DNA of 64,000 nt from Vishniacozyma victoriae (taxonomy: Eukaryota; Basidiomycota; Tremellomycetes; Tremellales; Bulleribasidiaceae), in the NCBI GenBank assembly GCA_017654735.1, contig JADPYG010000088.1, positions 4,402,001 to 4,466,000 of the forward strand, written 5' to 3'. This document shows, piece by piece, positions 21,779 to 34,230 of the stretch. How positions within the stretch are numbered: position 1 is the stretch's first letter; every line of letters begins with the position of its first letter. Under the pieces are notes generated by a model. The model worked only from the letters and a program-made list of their open reading frames with translations. It searched no databases and was not told the origin of the DNA. A program made the position numbers and the translations under genes.

Positions 21779-24700
21779 ATGTTTCGCGTCGAGGTGTATA
21801 AATCAGCTTCAAGCCCTATTCAGTTGGATTTAGACGAAGGCACCTCGGCATTAGAAGCTATACAGCAAGTAATACAATGTCTGAATTTGCCGTATGATCG
21901 AGGAAATGGCGAGGAAGCGACGTTAAAAGGGTGGAACTTGAGAGCTAGGAAGTTCGTGGAAGAAGGTAGATGGTGGTCTGAGAATGACATCAATGAGTAT
22001 TCAGACCGTAAGTTTGGAGTTTCGTATATTTGTCAGGCTGATTATTAGCTATCCTAAGGCATGATAATATCCTGGACCCCGCCCAACGGGAATACGACCT
22101 CATCCCACCTGGTCAACTTCTGATCCCAATCTCGATACTCTTACCCACATCCACGTCTCTCACACCAATTCGACTTCGTCTTCCAGTGCTCGAGGACACA
22201 ACGATAGCGGACTACTTGGTCATATTGCGCCGGGAACTGGGCTTACCAGTATCCACCTTAGACCTAGTTGGACCAGGAAGTCGATCAAAAGGATCTCAAG
22301 TGGGATATGGGGATACAGCTATACGATGGGCTGTTCGTCTCGGTCAGGACGGGGAGAAGTTGGGACTGGATCGTCGGATTGAGGAAATATTCAAGGGAGA
22401 AGCGGTGATACACGTCTCGATAGATGAAGACTGGTTATACGAATTAACGCCAAGTCATTCTAAATCACCATTGATATCCGAACCCGAAGATACTAGGGTG
22501 AACCAGGGAGATCAAGAAGATAAAGAGGACAAAGAAGATACGCTCAAAGCCGCTAGCCCTCGTCCTCGAACCGCTATCCTAGCCAAAGCTCAAGACCCAC
22601 CGACTCCCCAGAGTCCAGCTCAAGCGAGGTTGTCGGGTCTATTCCACGCTTGGGTGGATACCAATCAACATCCTGCTCCGCCGTCTACGCCGCAGCTTAC
22701 CCTTGTGGGTGGGGAGGCTACCACCGCTCTGGCTGGGCTGTTGAGTGAGGGGATGAAGGATCAACTTGTGATCTCGCCAAGTCAAACTCACGTAGATGAT
22801 GGGACCTCTACGAGGGCTCCTGCCGATGGAACGGTGAGTGATATTCCCAACTTGGCAGATATGGTGCTGATATCCAGGATCCTGATACAGGAACACCTAC
22901 CAAATCCTCAAGACGATATAGCTTAATCCCCAATCTTGCTTTTCCCACCAATTCATCTCCCCGCACACCAACAGCCAGACCTTTCATCTCTCTCTCAACA
23001 GCCTCTGGATCGACGGTCACCAAGCTCCTAGCCCAACATACAGGCGATAGCACCGGTTCAACCCCATCTCAAGATACCTGGGGAGCTCGATTGGGTCTAG
23101 GTTCATGGGCTGGTGGAACTCCTGGAAAGTCACCTCAGGTGGATCAGGGGTCACTTAGATCTGTAGATGGGATATCGTTGAGTGGGAGTGTCAAACCGTT
23201 AGAGAAGCAGGTTACGGGGGGTTTGTGGTCCTGGTGGACTGGTAATCGACCTGAAGAGGGAAGTGCAGAGGCATACATCGAGGGACTGAGGGCCGAGTGC
23301 GCTCTGAACCATGTCGAGGAGAGGAGCGAGCTGATCATCAGTCGACGACCTACATCATTACTGAAACACCTGATTTCATTTCGGGTGACCCTCTCAACGG
23401 CCCCAATGGAGTTCATCATCGATTTCCTAGATGCCCGAGGACTGGACAAATTGGAGGTAATCATGATCAAACTCGCCCCCGTACCGAAAGATAGAGGGGA
23501 TATGAACGAACAAATAGTAGGGGAAATCCTGAAGTGTCTTCGGATCATCATGAATATCGATGTAAGTCCCTCCCGCTGATAATGCTAACAACAGCTCGGC
23601 CTGAGCTACGTGTTCGACAAACCGACCCTAGTGGCTATGATCACCTACTCCCTCCGTGTACCTACTCTCAAATTAAGATGTCTAGCAGCGGATATGTTGG
23701 CTGCAATGTGCCTAATCTCACCCCTAGGCCATCAACTGGTCCTGGATGGATTCTCCGATTCGAAAATATCTCTAGGCGAGACTTTTCGGTTCGAATGGCT
23801 TATCTCGAGTCTGGACGCTTTTGATTCTGGAGAAGAAGTTGCAGTGGAGGAGGAGAGTGGGATTTGGGTATGGAGAACGGCTGCTTTAGGCCTGATTAAT
23901 GCCTTAACGACCTCTGGGATAGATCTGGAATTCAGATGTGATCTAAGAGGAGAGATCAGGAGGAGAGGGTTCGATCATGCTGTTGATGTAAGTCAATTGA
24001 ATCCGAGGATGGAAGAGCTGACAAACAGGAATTGTTAGACAAGGAACCGACAGATACATTCGTGGTCCAGGCCGAGAATTATATCGAAGACCGGGATGAA
24101 GATCTACTGGAACTTAGGCAGATCAATCACGCTGCTATCCGCCCTCCAGACGATGATGAGAAGACGGATGATTCGCTCGATTCAGGATTAGAGCCGGAGA
24201 AACATGAAACTCACCTAGCGGCTATATATGAAGAAGTAGCAGAACTCCGAAATCAAGTACGACCCCCGATTGGCATTCGCTGATGAACAGCTGGGGGAAT
24301 CAGAGAATGAGCTCCAGCACGCTAAGAAGGAAATAGAGTTTCATCATCGAGCCCTCGACATTCTGCGATCAAGAATCATCTCGACGCCAGCTATCGATAC
24401 CCCAGGTCCAGCGGGAGTCAAGACACATGACGCTCACGTCGTTGCTAGTGAAGTGGTAAAGGCCTTAGTAAGACAGGAAGAGGAATTAAAGCGCTTGAAA
24501 GAAGAGGTGGAGGGGTTGAAGGCAGACATCACTCGTTCGCGGCGGGTTGAGAGGGAGGAGAAGGAGTCATTGGTCTTAGAGCCAATCGTCCAGTCTCGTC
24601 CTCCACCACCACCACCACCGCCTCCGCCTCCACCACCTGCCCCACCTCTTCCTGTATCTGTGCAGTCTGGACATCGACGGTCTGGTCCTGCACCGGTACC

Positions 24701-26744
24701 CCCACCACCACCTCTCCCTCCGCCACCGCCACCTCCGCCACCGCCCACCGCTGCGCTCCGGGTATCGACACCGTTGCAAGTGTCTCTTGGTCCCCCTCCG
24801 CCTCCACCTCCGCCTCCTCCCCCTCCTCCTCCTCCACCTCTCCCTCTGATGGCTTTGACTCGTGTTCCACCTCCTCCACCTCCTCCACTGCCCCCTCCTC
24901 CACCTCCGCGACTGGGGTCCATTCCTTCAAGTAACGGCTTTCCAACCCCGCCTCCACCACCGCCTCCGCCGCCCGTCAAACCAAAACATCTTTCCCATCC
25001 TAGTGGTCCGCCTCCAACTCCTCCATCGGCGTTCAAGCGGATCATACCACCGATAGCACCTAAACCGCCCGGTCCGAAGCTCAAGGTATGTCCGCTCTGT
25101 TCCATCTATATCCAGCTGATGAAGAGCCCTTATTTTGGTCGAAGCTTCCTGCTCATTCGATTGATAATACAATCTGGTCCTCCAGCCCGACCCTGGAGCT
25201 GGATCTACAAGATCTTCCTATCATTTTATCTGCTGTGCCGGCCGTTGACAAGGTCGTCAAGGCCAAGCCCAAGGGTAATGGTGTGACCTCCTTACTTGAT
25301 ATCAGTGAGTCACGTTCATTTTAGGCGTAGAATAATCAAAGACTGATGTCCGAGACCGGTCCAACAATGTTGGAATTTTGCTCGCTCGACTGCGGTTACC
25401 ATCAGCCAAGATCCGAGCTGCTGTATGGGAGGTAGACGAGACCGTTCTGGACGTCGATCAACTGGCGATGGTCTCGCGAATGCTACCTACCCACGACGAG
25501 GTATGTCTACACGATAAGACAACAACTAATTCCAGGCGGAGAAACTAAAGAATTACGACGGAGATCGTACAAAATTAGCTAAACCAGATCAATTCTTCCT
25601 AGATGTACGCCCCCCTGTATCACTCGAGCTAACGAATCAGATTGTAGTCGTTCCCCGCCTCAAACAAAGGATAGAAGTCATGCTACTTTGCCGCCGGTTT
25701 GATATACAACTAGCAGAGATCCTACCTGATTTGGGGATACTCAAATGTGCTGCGGTCGAGATTAAAGGTAGTACTAGATTGAGAGATGTTCTAGCTGTGA
25801 GTCCCCCTCCTGGGACAGGGCTGAAACTTAGACGGTTCTGGTGATTGGAAATACCCTCAATGGAGGGACTTTCCGGGGTGATGCTCGAGGATTCCAACTT
25901 GATACTCTCATCAAAGTGAGTAATACATATACATTGATATCGCACTGACTATCAGCTACGAGATACTAGGACCGGTAAAGGAGCTATATGCCCAACATTA
26001 CTGCATTACCTGGCAAAGGTCTTACTCCGCACCGATCCCCGATTGGTGCTTTTCCACGAGGACCTACCCTCTCTAGAAGCTGTTGCTCGACGTAAGTCCT
26101 GGTCTCCTGTTGGGTAATGCTGATAGATAGTAAACGTTGCCGACGTCACAGCTTCCGTTAATTCTCTAGTGACTGCTCAGAAAACAGCTACAGCCGAGCT
26201 GTCACATTTGACGACTGGCGATCCCCTCATTCCCCACCTGCAATCGTTCAATTCAAAGACCACGCCACAGACTGAACAGCTCAAGTCACTCCATCGTGAC
26301 CTCCTATCGGAACTCCAATCTTTATCGACATTCTTCGCTGAAAAAACAGATCAACCGGTCGAAGAAATCTTTACTACCATCCTCTCCTTCTCTCTTACAC
26401 TCCAAAAAGCTTCGGTAGAAATGTCGAAATACCCTGATCCACCAAAGATAATGCCGGTCATACATACCACAACACCTTCCTCCGGGAGCGATACGACTCC
26501 TACCGCCACGCTCAAAGGCGGGCTTGGGGTAGCTACCATGACTCGTGGAGAGCTTGATGAAGCGATACGTTCTATTCATGGCGGAGTTCGCAGGCGGGAG
26601 AGGAGGGAGGCAAGTATGAGCAGTACTGCTGGGAGTGTGAAATTGAGTAGGATGTTCCTAGATGGTGCCGGGACCAGTGTGAGGACCACATTGGGGCGGG
26701 GCACTATCTCAAAGCGGACAAGGCTTGCCAGTGTCTTTAATTAG
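21779..26744 (+). CDS. Diaphanous-type formin (FH3-FH1-FH2)
   Basis: Actin nucleator for cables and the cytokinetic ring. It starts [20 protein letters not shown]; the first 250 residues contain a ubiquitin-fold/RA-like pair ([18 protein letters not shown] and [17 protein letters not shown]), an unusual N-terminus. It is followed by an armadillo FH3/DID region ([47 protein letters not shown]), a coiled coil ([33 protein letters not shown]), a very proline-rich FH1 (about 24600-25050) and FH2. FH2 markers: [21 protein letters not shown] and [19 protein letters not shown]. The C-terminal tail contains [12 protein letters not shown], a DAD-like basic patch. DINRSNN is restored by a splice whose AG follows a CTGAT branch motif by 5 nt. 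Confidence 0.92.
24600..25060 (+). repeat. Formin FH1 polyproline-coding low-complexity tract
   Basis: Dense CCN-codon runs (CCTCCACCACCACC-like) encode multiple profilin-binding blocks of 6-16 prolines separated by short Gly/Ala/Leu/Ser spacers. The reverse strand reads as an apparent Gly-rich ORF and is not a gene. Confidence 0.85.
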
Positions 26745-26961
26745 TGTTTTTGATGTTTGTACAGAATGGTAGACTTCATACTTTGCATATTCATTCACAC
26801 TTGATTTCACTATTTGACTTTCTACTTTACATCTTTACAAACTCCTTTCGACTTCATGATGGTATTTGATATTTCTTTATTTCTGGCATAAACAACAACG
26901 ATAGTATGGCATAGTAATTGAGGGGGGGTTGTGAATTAGTCCCAATTCGGGTAATACCGGA

Positions 26962-28014
26962 TCACTTCTGCGTCATGTCAGCTGGGGTCTACGGTCGGAC
27001 GAGAGAAACACAGCTTACCTTGGCGGTGGGGGAGGTTCCGAAGACGGAATTGTTGGGGGGAGACTGAGCGATCCCGTAAGAGGTCTTGGCAATACCAGCA
27101 AGGTCGACAGCTGACATTAGCTCGGTCCCTCGGATCAAAAAGCTGACTTACGACCCCTGCCCATGACACCTTCTCGGTAGACCCTAGCCCTCTCCCTCTC
27201 TTCATCACTAACGTTACTCATCCTCCTTTGCCCCCCTTTGTTGGAGTTGACACTATCAATAGAGCTCATACTATCACTAGGACTATGAGCGATACCTTTA
27301 CCCTCTACATCGCCATTAGCGGCAGAAGCGTCGAGGATAGGGTCATGAGACTGCTTTCGACCAGTGAGAGGAGCGACATTATCATCTCGTTCTTCCATGG
27401 CAAAAATTTCTTGCTCATTGGCGGCATCGTCGTCTGCTTGAATCCTGTAGGCTCCATCTTCCTTGAATGAACCCCAGTTGTGGGCTCCGGCACCTTGTTT
27501 TCGGAGGGACTCCGATTTGACAAGTCCCGATCGGGAATGCTTGTCCTTCTGCACCGCGGCAGGGAAGGGGTTTCGCTGGGTGTTAGCTTGCTGCATGATG
27601 TCAAGTTGGTGATGAGAGTGAGAGGAGGATGAATGGTGATGAGAAACGGGATATCATTCTAGTCACCCAAAGGAAGGTGGGAATCCATCATGCAGGACTT
27701 CGACATGCCGAAGCCTGACCCATGTAGTGTGGTGTGACGGAGAGTGACTGGTGAAGGAAAAGGGTAGCTGATGACTCGGAAGTCAGGGTGAAGGGTATAG
27801 TGCGGGCGAGAATCCGCAGTCTATCCCATGAAAGGTAGGTCACACGACTACCCAGTGGACCAAGCCTGGAGTCACTGAGAGAGGGGAGAGCGATCACAGC
27901 TCCCCTATCGAGGCAAGGTGTTTCAGCCGTCGCTTGACTCGTATCATCCAGGACAGACATGGAGCCCAAATCACGCGTAGATAGGAAGACCAAACTCACC
28001 TCAGTCCTAGTCAT
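26962..28014 (-). CDS. SERBP1/Stm1-like ribosome-associated RNA-binding protein
   Basis: Member of the HABP4/SERBP1-Stm1 group, ribosome-preservation and mRNA-binding factors. Exon 1 is only 15 nt (28014-28000, MTRTE). It is followed by a 409-nt intron (27999-27591), far longer than the other introns here, then QANTQRNPFPAAVQKDKHSRSG. The family signature is KDKHSRSG...GAGAHNWGSFKED, matching the RHSRTG and SHNWGT motifs of Stm1 and SERBP1. The rest is acidic/Ser-rich and disordered; the tail reads DEERERARVYREGVMGRGR and ends FGTSPTAKK after two further introns. A shorter start at 27596 (MQQANTQ) is an alternative if the first exon is wrong. Confidence 0.65.
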
Positions 28015-28395
28015 ATTGATAAGAGTTAATGATGTTCTGTCGAAAAGACAGGAGTAGGTGGTTTATATAGTAGTGTGTTGATGGTATGGTTGCGTGATGA
28101 AGAGTGATAATGATGGTGAAGGGAACGAATTGCGTGCGAGCTGGTTATATAGGGATAAGGAGGGCGTAGTATGCCCTTACCCCCACTGGACATACTCTCG
28201 GCTATCCCCCCATTACACTAGGCTATCATTCAGAATTGGACCCTACCCCACGGAGAAAGCGGAATCATTTCAGGGTAATTGCGGGGTTTTATCTGTGGCA
28301 CCATGGGGGAATGTCCTATTGCCGCAATTGACCGCATTGATTTACCCGCACCTGATCTCTAGACACTTACATACAACCATGCATATCTCTACCAT
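28015..28395. other. Intergenic: SERBP1/Stm1-like promoter, ABC transporter 3' side
   Basis: About 380 bp upstream of the SERBP1-like gene. A plus-strand ORF that extends into the ABC gene is antisense and has no recognisable content. Confidence 0.4.
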
Positions 28396-31300
28396 CTATT
28401 CTTTACTGCCTCTCAGCCTCTTCCACCAAGGATCCTTCCTACCCTCGTGCCTCTCTTCCTCTTGTATGTTATGCTGCTTGACAATCTCCAGGAAGGCAGT
28501 CTCGGTACTAGCTTCCTGGATCGTTACCTGATCAACCCCAAGATCCCGCTTAGCACCCTCAAGAACATCCAGTAATTGAGGTAGATCATCCTCTTTGACT
28601 CCAGATACACTTATCCGAGTAAGAGTATCCATGGAAGCGTGGGCTGATGGGAAGGAGTGAGAGTGGAAGTAATCGAGGACTGGTGATACTTGGGAGGCGG
28701 GCAGGTGGATTTCGTATGTTGCGAATCTTGATTTCAGGGATGCAGGTGTTCCGACAGCTAGCATTTTTGACGCGATAATCCCCACACGAGTGGCTAAGGC
28801 ATCGACTTCCTCCATAGAGTGAGTGGTCATGACCACCGCTCGATCTCTAGTAAGGGCTGCCAGCTGCTCATTAGCTGAATTCGAACTAGTTTGAAGACAG
28901 ACATACCGTTTGCCAAGCTTCACGCTTACTAAATGGATCAACCCCACTTGAGAACTCATCAATCAAAACAACCTCCCTATCCCCAATCAAAGCAATAGCA
29001 AGAGCCATCTTCCGCTGATTACCTCCAGATAACGACAAAGCAAGTTGATCCTTCTTATGCGATAATCCACTAGCAGCTAGGAGATTGTCGATATCCTGCT
29101 TGAGCGGCTTCGAAGGTACACCCTTCAATTTCCCGTATACCCATAAATGTTGTCCAACCGTCAAGTTCGGATCGATAGCGTTGACTTGTGGGCAAACTCC
29201 AAGGAAGGCTCTAGCTTGATTTCGGGCTTTCGTAATTGAATGTCCGCCTACTACTATATCTCCTGCGTTGGGACGTTCCATTCCTCGAATACAGGCTAGG
29301 GTAGTTGTTTTTCCAGCTCCGTTCGGACCGATGAGAGCGAATGTATCTCCGAGCGATACTCCGAAAGAGACATCGTCGACAGCAACGTTCGGTGCGCCAT
29401 GATATTTCTTCCTCAAGCCAATCACCTGGAGTTCATCACTCGGACCTCGGGCTACACGTTCCTTCTCATCGATGACATCTTGGGTGTTCTGGATGGCAGT
29501 GGGGTCATGCCTATGCTTACCGCCCCTCCTGAGGAAAGCTGGGATAGGTTTGCCTGAATCAAGCCATACGAGTAGAGAGTAGGCGATGATAGTTTGGAGG
29601 ACAAAGTAGAGGATCGGACCACCGAATTGAAGGATATCGCTAGGTGGATTCGAACTGTAGTTTCCTAGTCCATCGCAGAGTAGGGAGAAAAGGTTCATTG
29701 ATACCAGAATTGCCCGGACTGCCAGTCAGTCTCTCGTGTATCTGAGGTCTAGGTATGAGAAGGACTTACTGATACTAGGTACGGGATTAATCAAAGAGCC
29801 AAGGAAATGTGTGAGGGTGATATGATCCGGTGCGGCTGCACTCTTGTCATAAGTCAGAATCAAGAGATACGATGCACTGCTCATCAGGCGACTCCCTTGG
29901 ACGTGGATGTGTTGACTTACAGATAAAGCAAGAACAAGATGACATTGAATCCAGCGACAAGTGCCCAACTCGCAAGTGGCGATTTCAAGCCAAGTGTAAA
30001 CAAGTAAGCATACAGCGTACTCGAGATCCCATAGAGGACGAAACATATCCAAACCATTCCGGGGTAGTTGAATTGAGTGGATGCGACTGAAAAGACGATT
30101 GTGATGACTGTTGAAACGAGGAGGATGGCGGGGAGTTCGAATAGAATATGACCTAGCCACAATGCTGCTGGTGATGCGCCGTTACTATAGATCAGCTATT
30201 GTATAGCGCTTGATCGTCAAACGCACCTGTACTGATTGGACCTGACGTTGAATGCCTTTTCCAGCGTTGGATAGATGGTCGCAAAAGCAGGCCAAATCGC
30301 AACTGCCAATCCACTACTGATCAGCAACACCCTCGTGAAAGCAAGAAATATGTACAAGAATCCGATCCACCGCATAGCCTGAGCTGTACTGAAGAAACTA
30401 GGACTCGGCAAAGGCCTATATCCCAATGTAATCCTAAATGGCGCATTGGTACCAGTTCCAGTCGCTGGACTGATTTGCTCAAGAATAGCATTCGAAACCA
30501 AATTCAAAGCTGATACACCCTTGTTGAGCAATAGCGAACCTTCCCAGGCAAACAGACTTGGTGTGGTTGGATTTGAAGCTATAGAGACACCTCCGAAATC
30601 TTGGTTGCGGTAGTCGTTGGTGAATGTATCGACGAATGAGGCATTATCGGGACGATCGACTACCAACGATGAGATGAGGGGATTACTGAATGCTTGACCG
30701 AATGCGTTTCCTGGAGCCACTACCAATGGTGGGTAGAGTAAGGGGAATGGCGATTCAGGCCATGTGAGGGGTTGTGTTCTTGCCTCTCTTATGACCGAGG
30801 CACAAGTTTGATTCCTGTTCTTCAAGAAGAATAACGGAATACAGGTTCCGCAAATGACCACGATGATCCCGATGAGAGGTAGTAGCCATGCTCGGCGGAG
30901 ATTGATAATTCGTTTCCGGAAGATGGTGAATGCGTCTCCAGGTACCGAGAGGAGGAAGGAGCGTTTATGACCAGGTGTCAAAGGTGGGTTGGGATCGTGA
31001 GCATTAGGTAACGTCGTAGGAGCCTCGACGTCGGAAGAGCCATCGACGCCTTTCTCCCATCCAGTCTCGGGCTCTAGAGCGGCCACTCCGCGAGTAGGAC
31101 TAGTCTGAGATGCCGTCTCGGGTGTCGCAGGCTCGGAGTTGAGATCAAGAAAGACTTCCTCGAGCGTAGCGCCATTGACTTGGTATTGCAGATTCCTACC
31201 GCCTTTTCGTTCCGCTTGCATTCGGTCCACCAGCTTCCTTACCAATGCTAGGTCGGTGGTGCCAGTGAGGTAGAGGTCTTTGCCCTTTGCCGACTTGGTT

Positions 31301-33994
31301 CGAATATCGGGGCTATCCTTTCGTAGCTGGTCGAGTAGGGCGGTACTGTGGCTGGCGTCGGTGGTGTCTACTGCCAAAGTGTATCCTCTGCCTAGCCTCG
31401 TCTTGAGTCCAACGGGATTATCAAGAGCCAACAGCTTTCCAGGGGCTTGGAGGATGGCGACCTGATCACCGAGGTAATCCGCCTCATCAAGGACTATCCA
31501 TCAGCTTGACCCCACAGATTTTGGGCGGACGTACAATGAGTAGTCAGGATAATAGTACTACTTCCCCGATTAGCAGTGATCAATTTCCAAATAGCTCTTC
31601 GACTAAGTGGATCCAATCCCGAACTAATCTCATCTAGTAGCAATAAATTGGATCCACCAGCCAAGGCGCATGCGAGCTGTAATTTCCGTTTCTGCCCGCC
31701 AGAGAGGTTCTGAGAGAGGAACTTGACTTTTGGAGCGAGGTCACATCGAGCTAGAAGCTCTAGGTCGGTTTCGAGTTGTTGATGTTGTTTGGTGGATTTG
31801 ATTGCTCGCCAGAGTTGGACGTGCTGTTCCATTAATCATTGGTTCCGATAAACGAGGGAAGAGCTTACCTGTTTACAGTTCAATTCGTCCCATAGAACAT
31901 CTTTTTGTGTTGCGATACCGATATGTAGATCCTCAGCATAGCTGATTCGTCCACTCGTAAAGTTGAGCAGTTTGGCAATAGCTCCAAGAGTAGTGGACTT
32001 GGCAGCACCGTTCCGACCTAGAAGGCAGAATATCTCTCCCTACTCATCAGCTCTGCGACATTTCACTGTGCAGTTAGCTTACCTTCGGGACATCAAACGA
32101 AAGATCTTCAATAGCAGTGACATCTTTGTTTCTTCCGATGAATCCCAAAGTCTTGGTGTTGTATAGCTTTTTCAGATTTGTAACTCGCACAGCAGCTCCT
32201 TCTGGTACATCCGATCCGATATCGCCTCCTTTCCCGAACAATCGCCTCAGCCATCCAGGCGAGTCAGGTGGTCGGACTCCATAGATCTTTGTCTCGAGCC
32301 ATGTGGCGAGTAAGGGAAAGAGGAAGATATCAATCTACTATTAGCTCACTGCAAGTCATGGAGCCAACTGACGTACGATGGCAACCACGAGGAGAGCGAT
32401 GACGGGTGCATCACCTTGAGGTGATGTACGAATGTAATCGGGCGTCAAGGGGATATTCTCATAAGCAGCAAGAGCTTTCGTGAAGAATGTATAGAACATC
32501 GGAGGAAATACGAGGGTGAGGATAATCTGTACACCGACTGAGCTGGGCGATAATAGTGCACCGATAGCAAGGATGATCGCAAGGAAAGTTGCTATGGATC
32601 AGCTTCATCACCCAATATACGCATGAGTAAGACGGACCAGTAATGGCGGCGAGTGTAGGTGCTGCGGCAAAAGGAACAGCAACCAATTGTGTCCAACTTG
32701 CTAAACTCAGACCGGTGACAACGTAGAGAACGATAAATAGACCGATGTTGGTACCGCTAAATATCGCTCGCTGCCATACTACGGCGACTACGATCCAGGC
32801 GATGACATATGCGGAACTTATTGATAAATGCCACGATCTATTGTTCAGCTTGATATCGACTTGAAAGAGTGCCAAGGCTTACATGACTCGAGCGGACTTT
32901 CGGCAGCCCATAGCCTCCAAATGGGAGGTAAGACCAGTAGCTCGTTCAGAGGCCATGCTTCCGGGTAGCTACGCATCAGTATGTTTTATGTGAATGGACA
33001 TGTTAGTGACCCACCTGGTAGACAACACCGAGGAATACCAAGAAGAAGGCGAGGACGATGATCTCCCGAATTCCACGGAGGTATGCTGCTTGTCAGCGCC
33101 ATCTTGGGAGTAAGAGGGGGATACGTACATTCTCGCTGACTCTCGTCCAACTCTTCCTGGGTTTGAGTGGTATACTCCCAAGAGTATGGAGCGGCTGGTT
33201 CGGTACCGGTAGCCAAAGCGATGAAGTTCTAGCACGTCAGTTTGAACACATGTCAGCAAAGGCGGGACGTACACTATCGAGAGCCCATTGGATCGGTAGG
33301 AATCTAGTCGAGATATCGTCCTTCGCGGGATTCTCCGTATCCACAGCAATCAAACCAAGGTCTCCAAGGATCGTATAATTCTATCATCAGTCTCATCACT
33401 GAGTGACATGTGAGGGGGACATACCAAAGTCTGACTCCCCGGATCAACAGTCCCGAAATTAACAGCAGCAAAACAAGTACTCAAACTAGCGAAATTCGAA
33501 GGACATTGTTCCGTAAGATCATCTGGATTTTCAATCCGAATGACGGGGGCTGTGACTCCTTCGAAAGATCGAGAGATCAGGGTATTTACAAATTCATTTA
33601 ATGTTGCATTTGTTAATGCGGCTGCGGGTGGTGACCAGACGAATTTTCTTTCGAGGAGGGTTGTGGGAATGGATTGGAGGGGTCTTATTTGACCTGGTCC
33701 TAGCTATTTGTAAGCGTTGCTTGATCGCCATAAAAGATCGACGTACGACACCAGCTGTGGTGAAGAAGTTCTGGTAATTAGCACAGTACAAGTGGAAAGA
33801 ATGAGACTTACAATAGCCTCGGCAAAGAAAACACTATAGGCTATAGGTAGCAATAAGCATCGAACGATATTGATCCATTTATGTTTCCATAAAATAATCC
33901 TAGTGATCAGCCTGATAAACGGGTTGAAGATCATCGATCTGACATACCAATTCTTTCTGCACAATGCATTAAATTGGGCGAAGAACGAGCCCAT
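28396..33994 (-). CDS. ABCA-type full ABC transporter (TMD-NBD-TMD-NBD)
   Basis: Large membrane transporter, probably for lipids by analogy with animal ABCA proteins. It starts MGSFFAQFNALCRKNWYVR, as ABCA proteins do, with a TM helix then a large lumenal loop. The first TMD bundle includes IFSGTNIGLFIVLYVVTGL. NBD1 has Walker A GRNGAAKSTTLGAIA, signature NLSGGQKRK and Walker B NLLLLDEISSGLDP. TMD2 begins after a linker (LNLRRAWLLPLIGIIVVICGT) and again has a large loop. NBD2 has Walker A GPNGAGKTTTLAC, signature SLSGGNQRKMALA, Walker B VVLIDEFSSGVDP and the H-loop MTTHSMEEVDAL. Many short introns. NBD1's Walker A has Ala where Gly is expected (GAAKS for GAGKS), while NBD2 is canonical. Confidence 0.9.
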
Positions 33995-34230
33995 TTGATA
34001 TGATAGATGGAATATTGAATTATGCCATGGAATATGGTTCACTGTAGCACTGCTATTTACTACAATATGTGGTATATATACATCGATCGGCTCACCTTTG
34101 ATCTGAAAGTTATGCCAAGCCCGGCCCCGGTCTTGAGTGCCCGCATAATACGCAGGCGGCGATCTCCGCTTTAAGCATTGAGCACATTTACAGGTGTTGT
34201 CGGTGTACTACACAGTAACATACAATCAAA
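33995..34230. promoter_or_regulatory. Short divergent promoter between ABCA and CDK11-like genes
   Basis: 236 bp shared by both start codons, with a TATATATAC element at about 34074-34082. No further motif was recognised. Confidence 0.4.

Noticed and set aside
24434..25105. Long Gly-rich ORF on the minus strand opposite the formin FH1
   Set aside because: It is the reverse-strand reading of CCN proline codons; the plus-strand frame belongs to a clear formin.
28094..28531. 145-codon plus-strand ORF between SERBP1-like and ABC genes
   Set aside because: Its 3' half is antisense to the ABC transporter end; composition is not protein-like.
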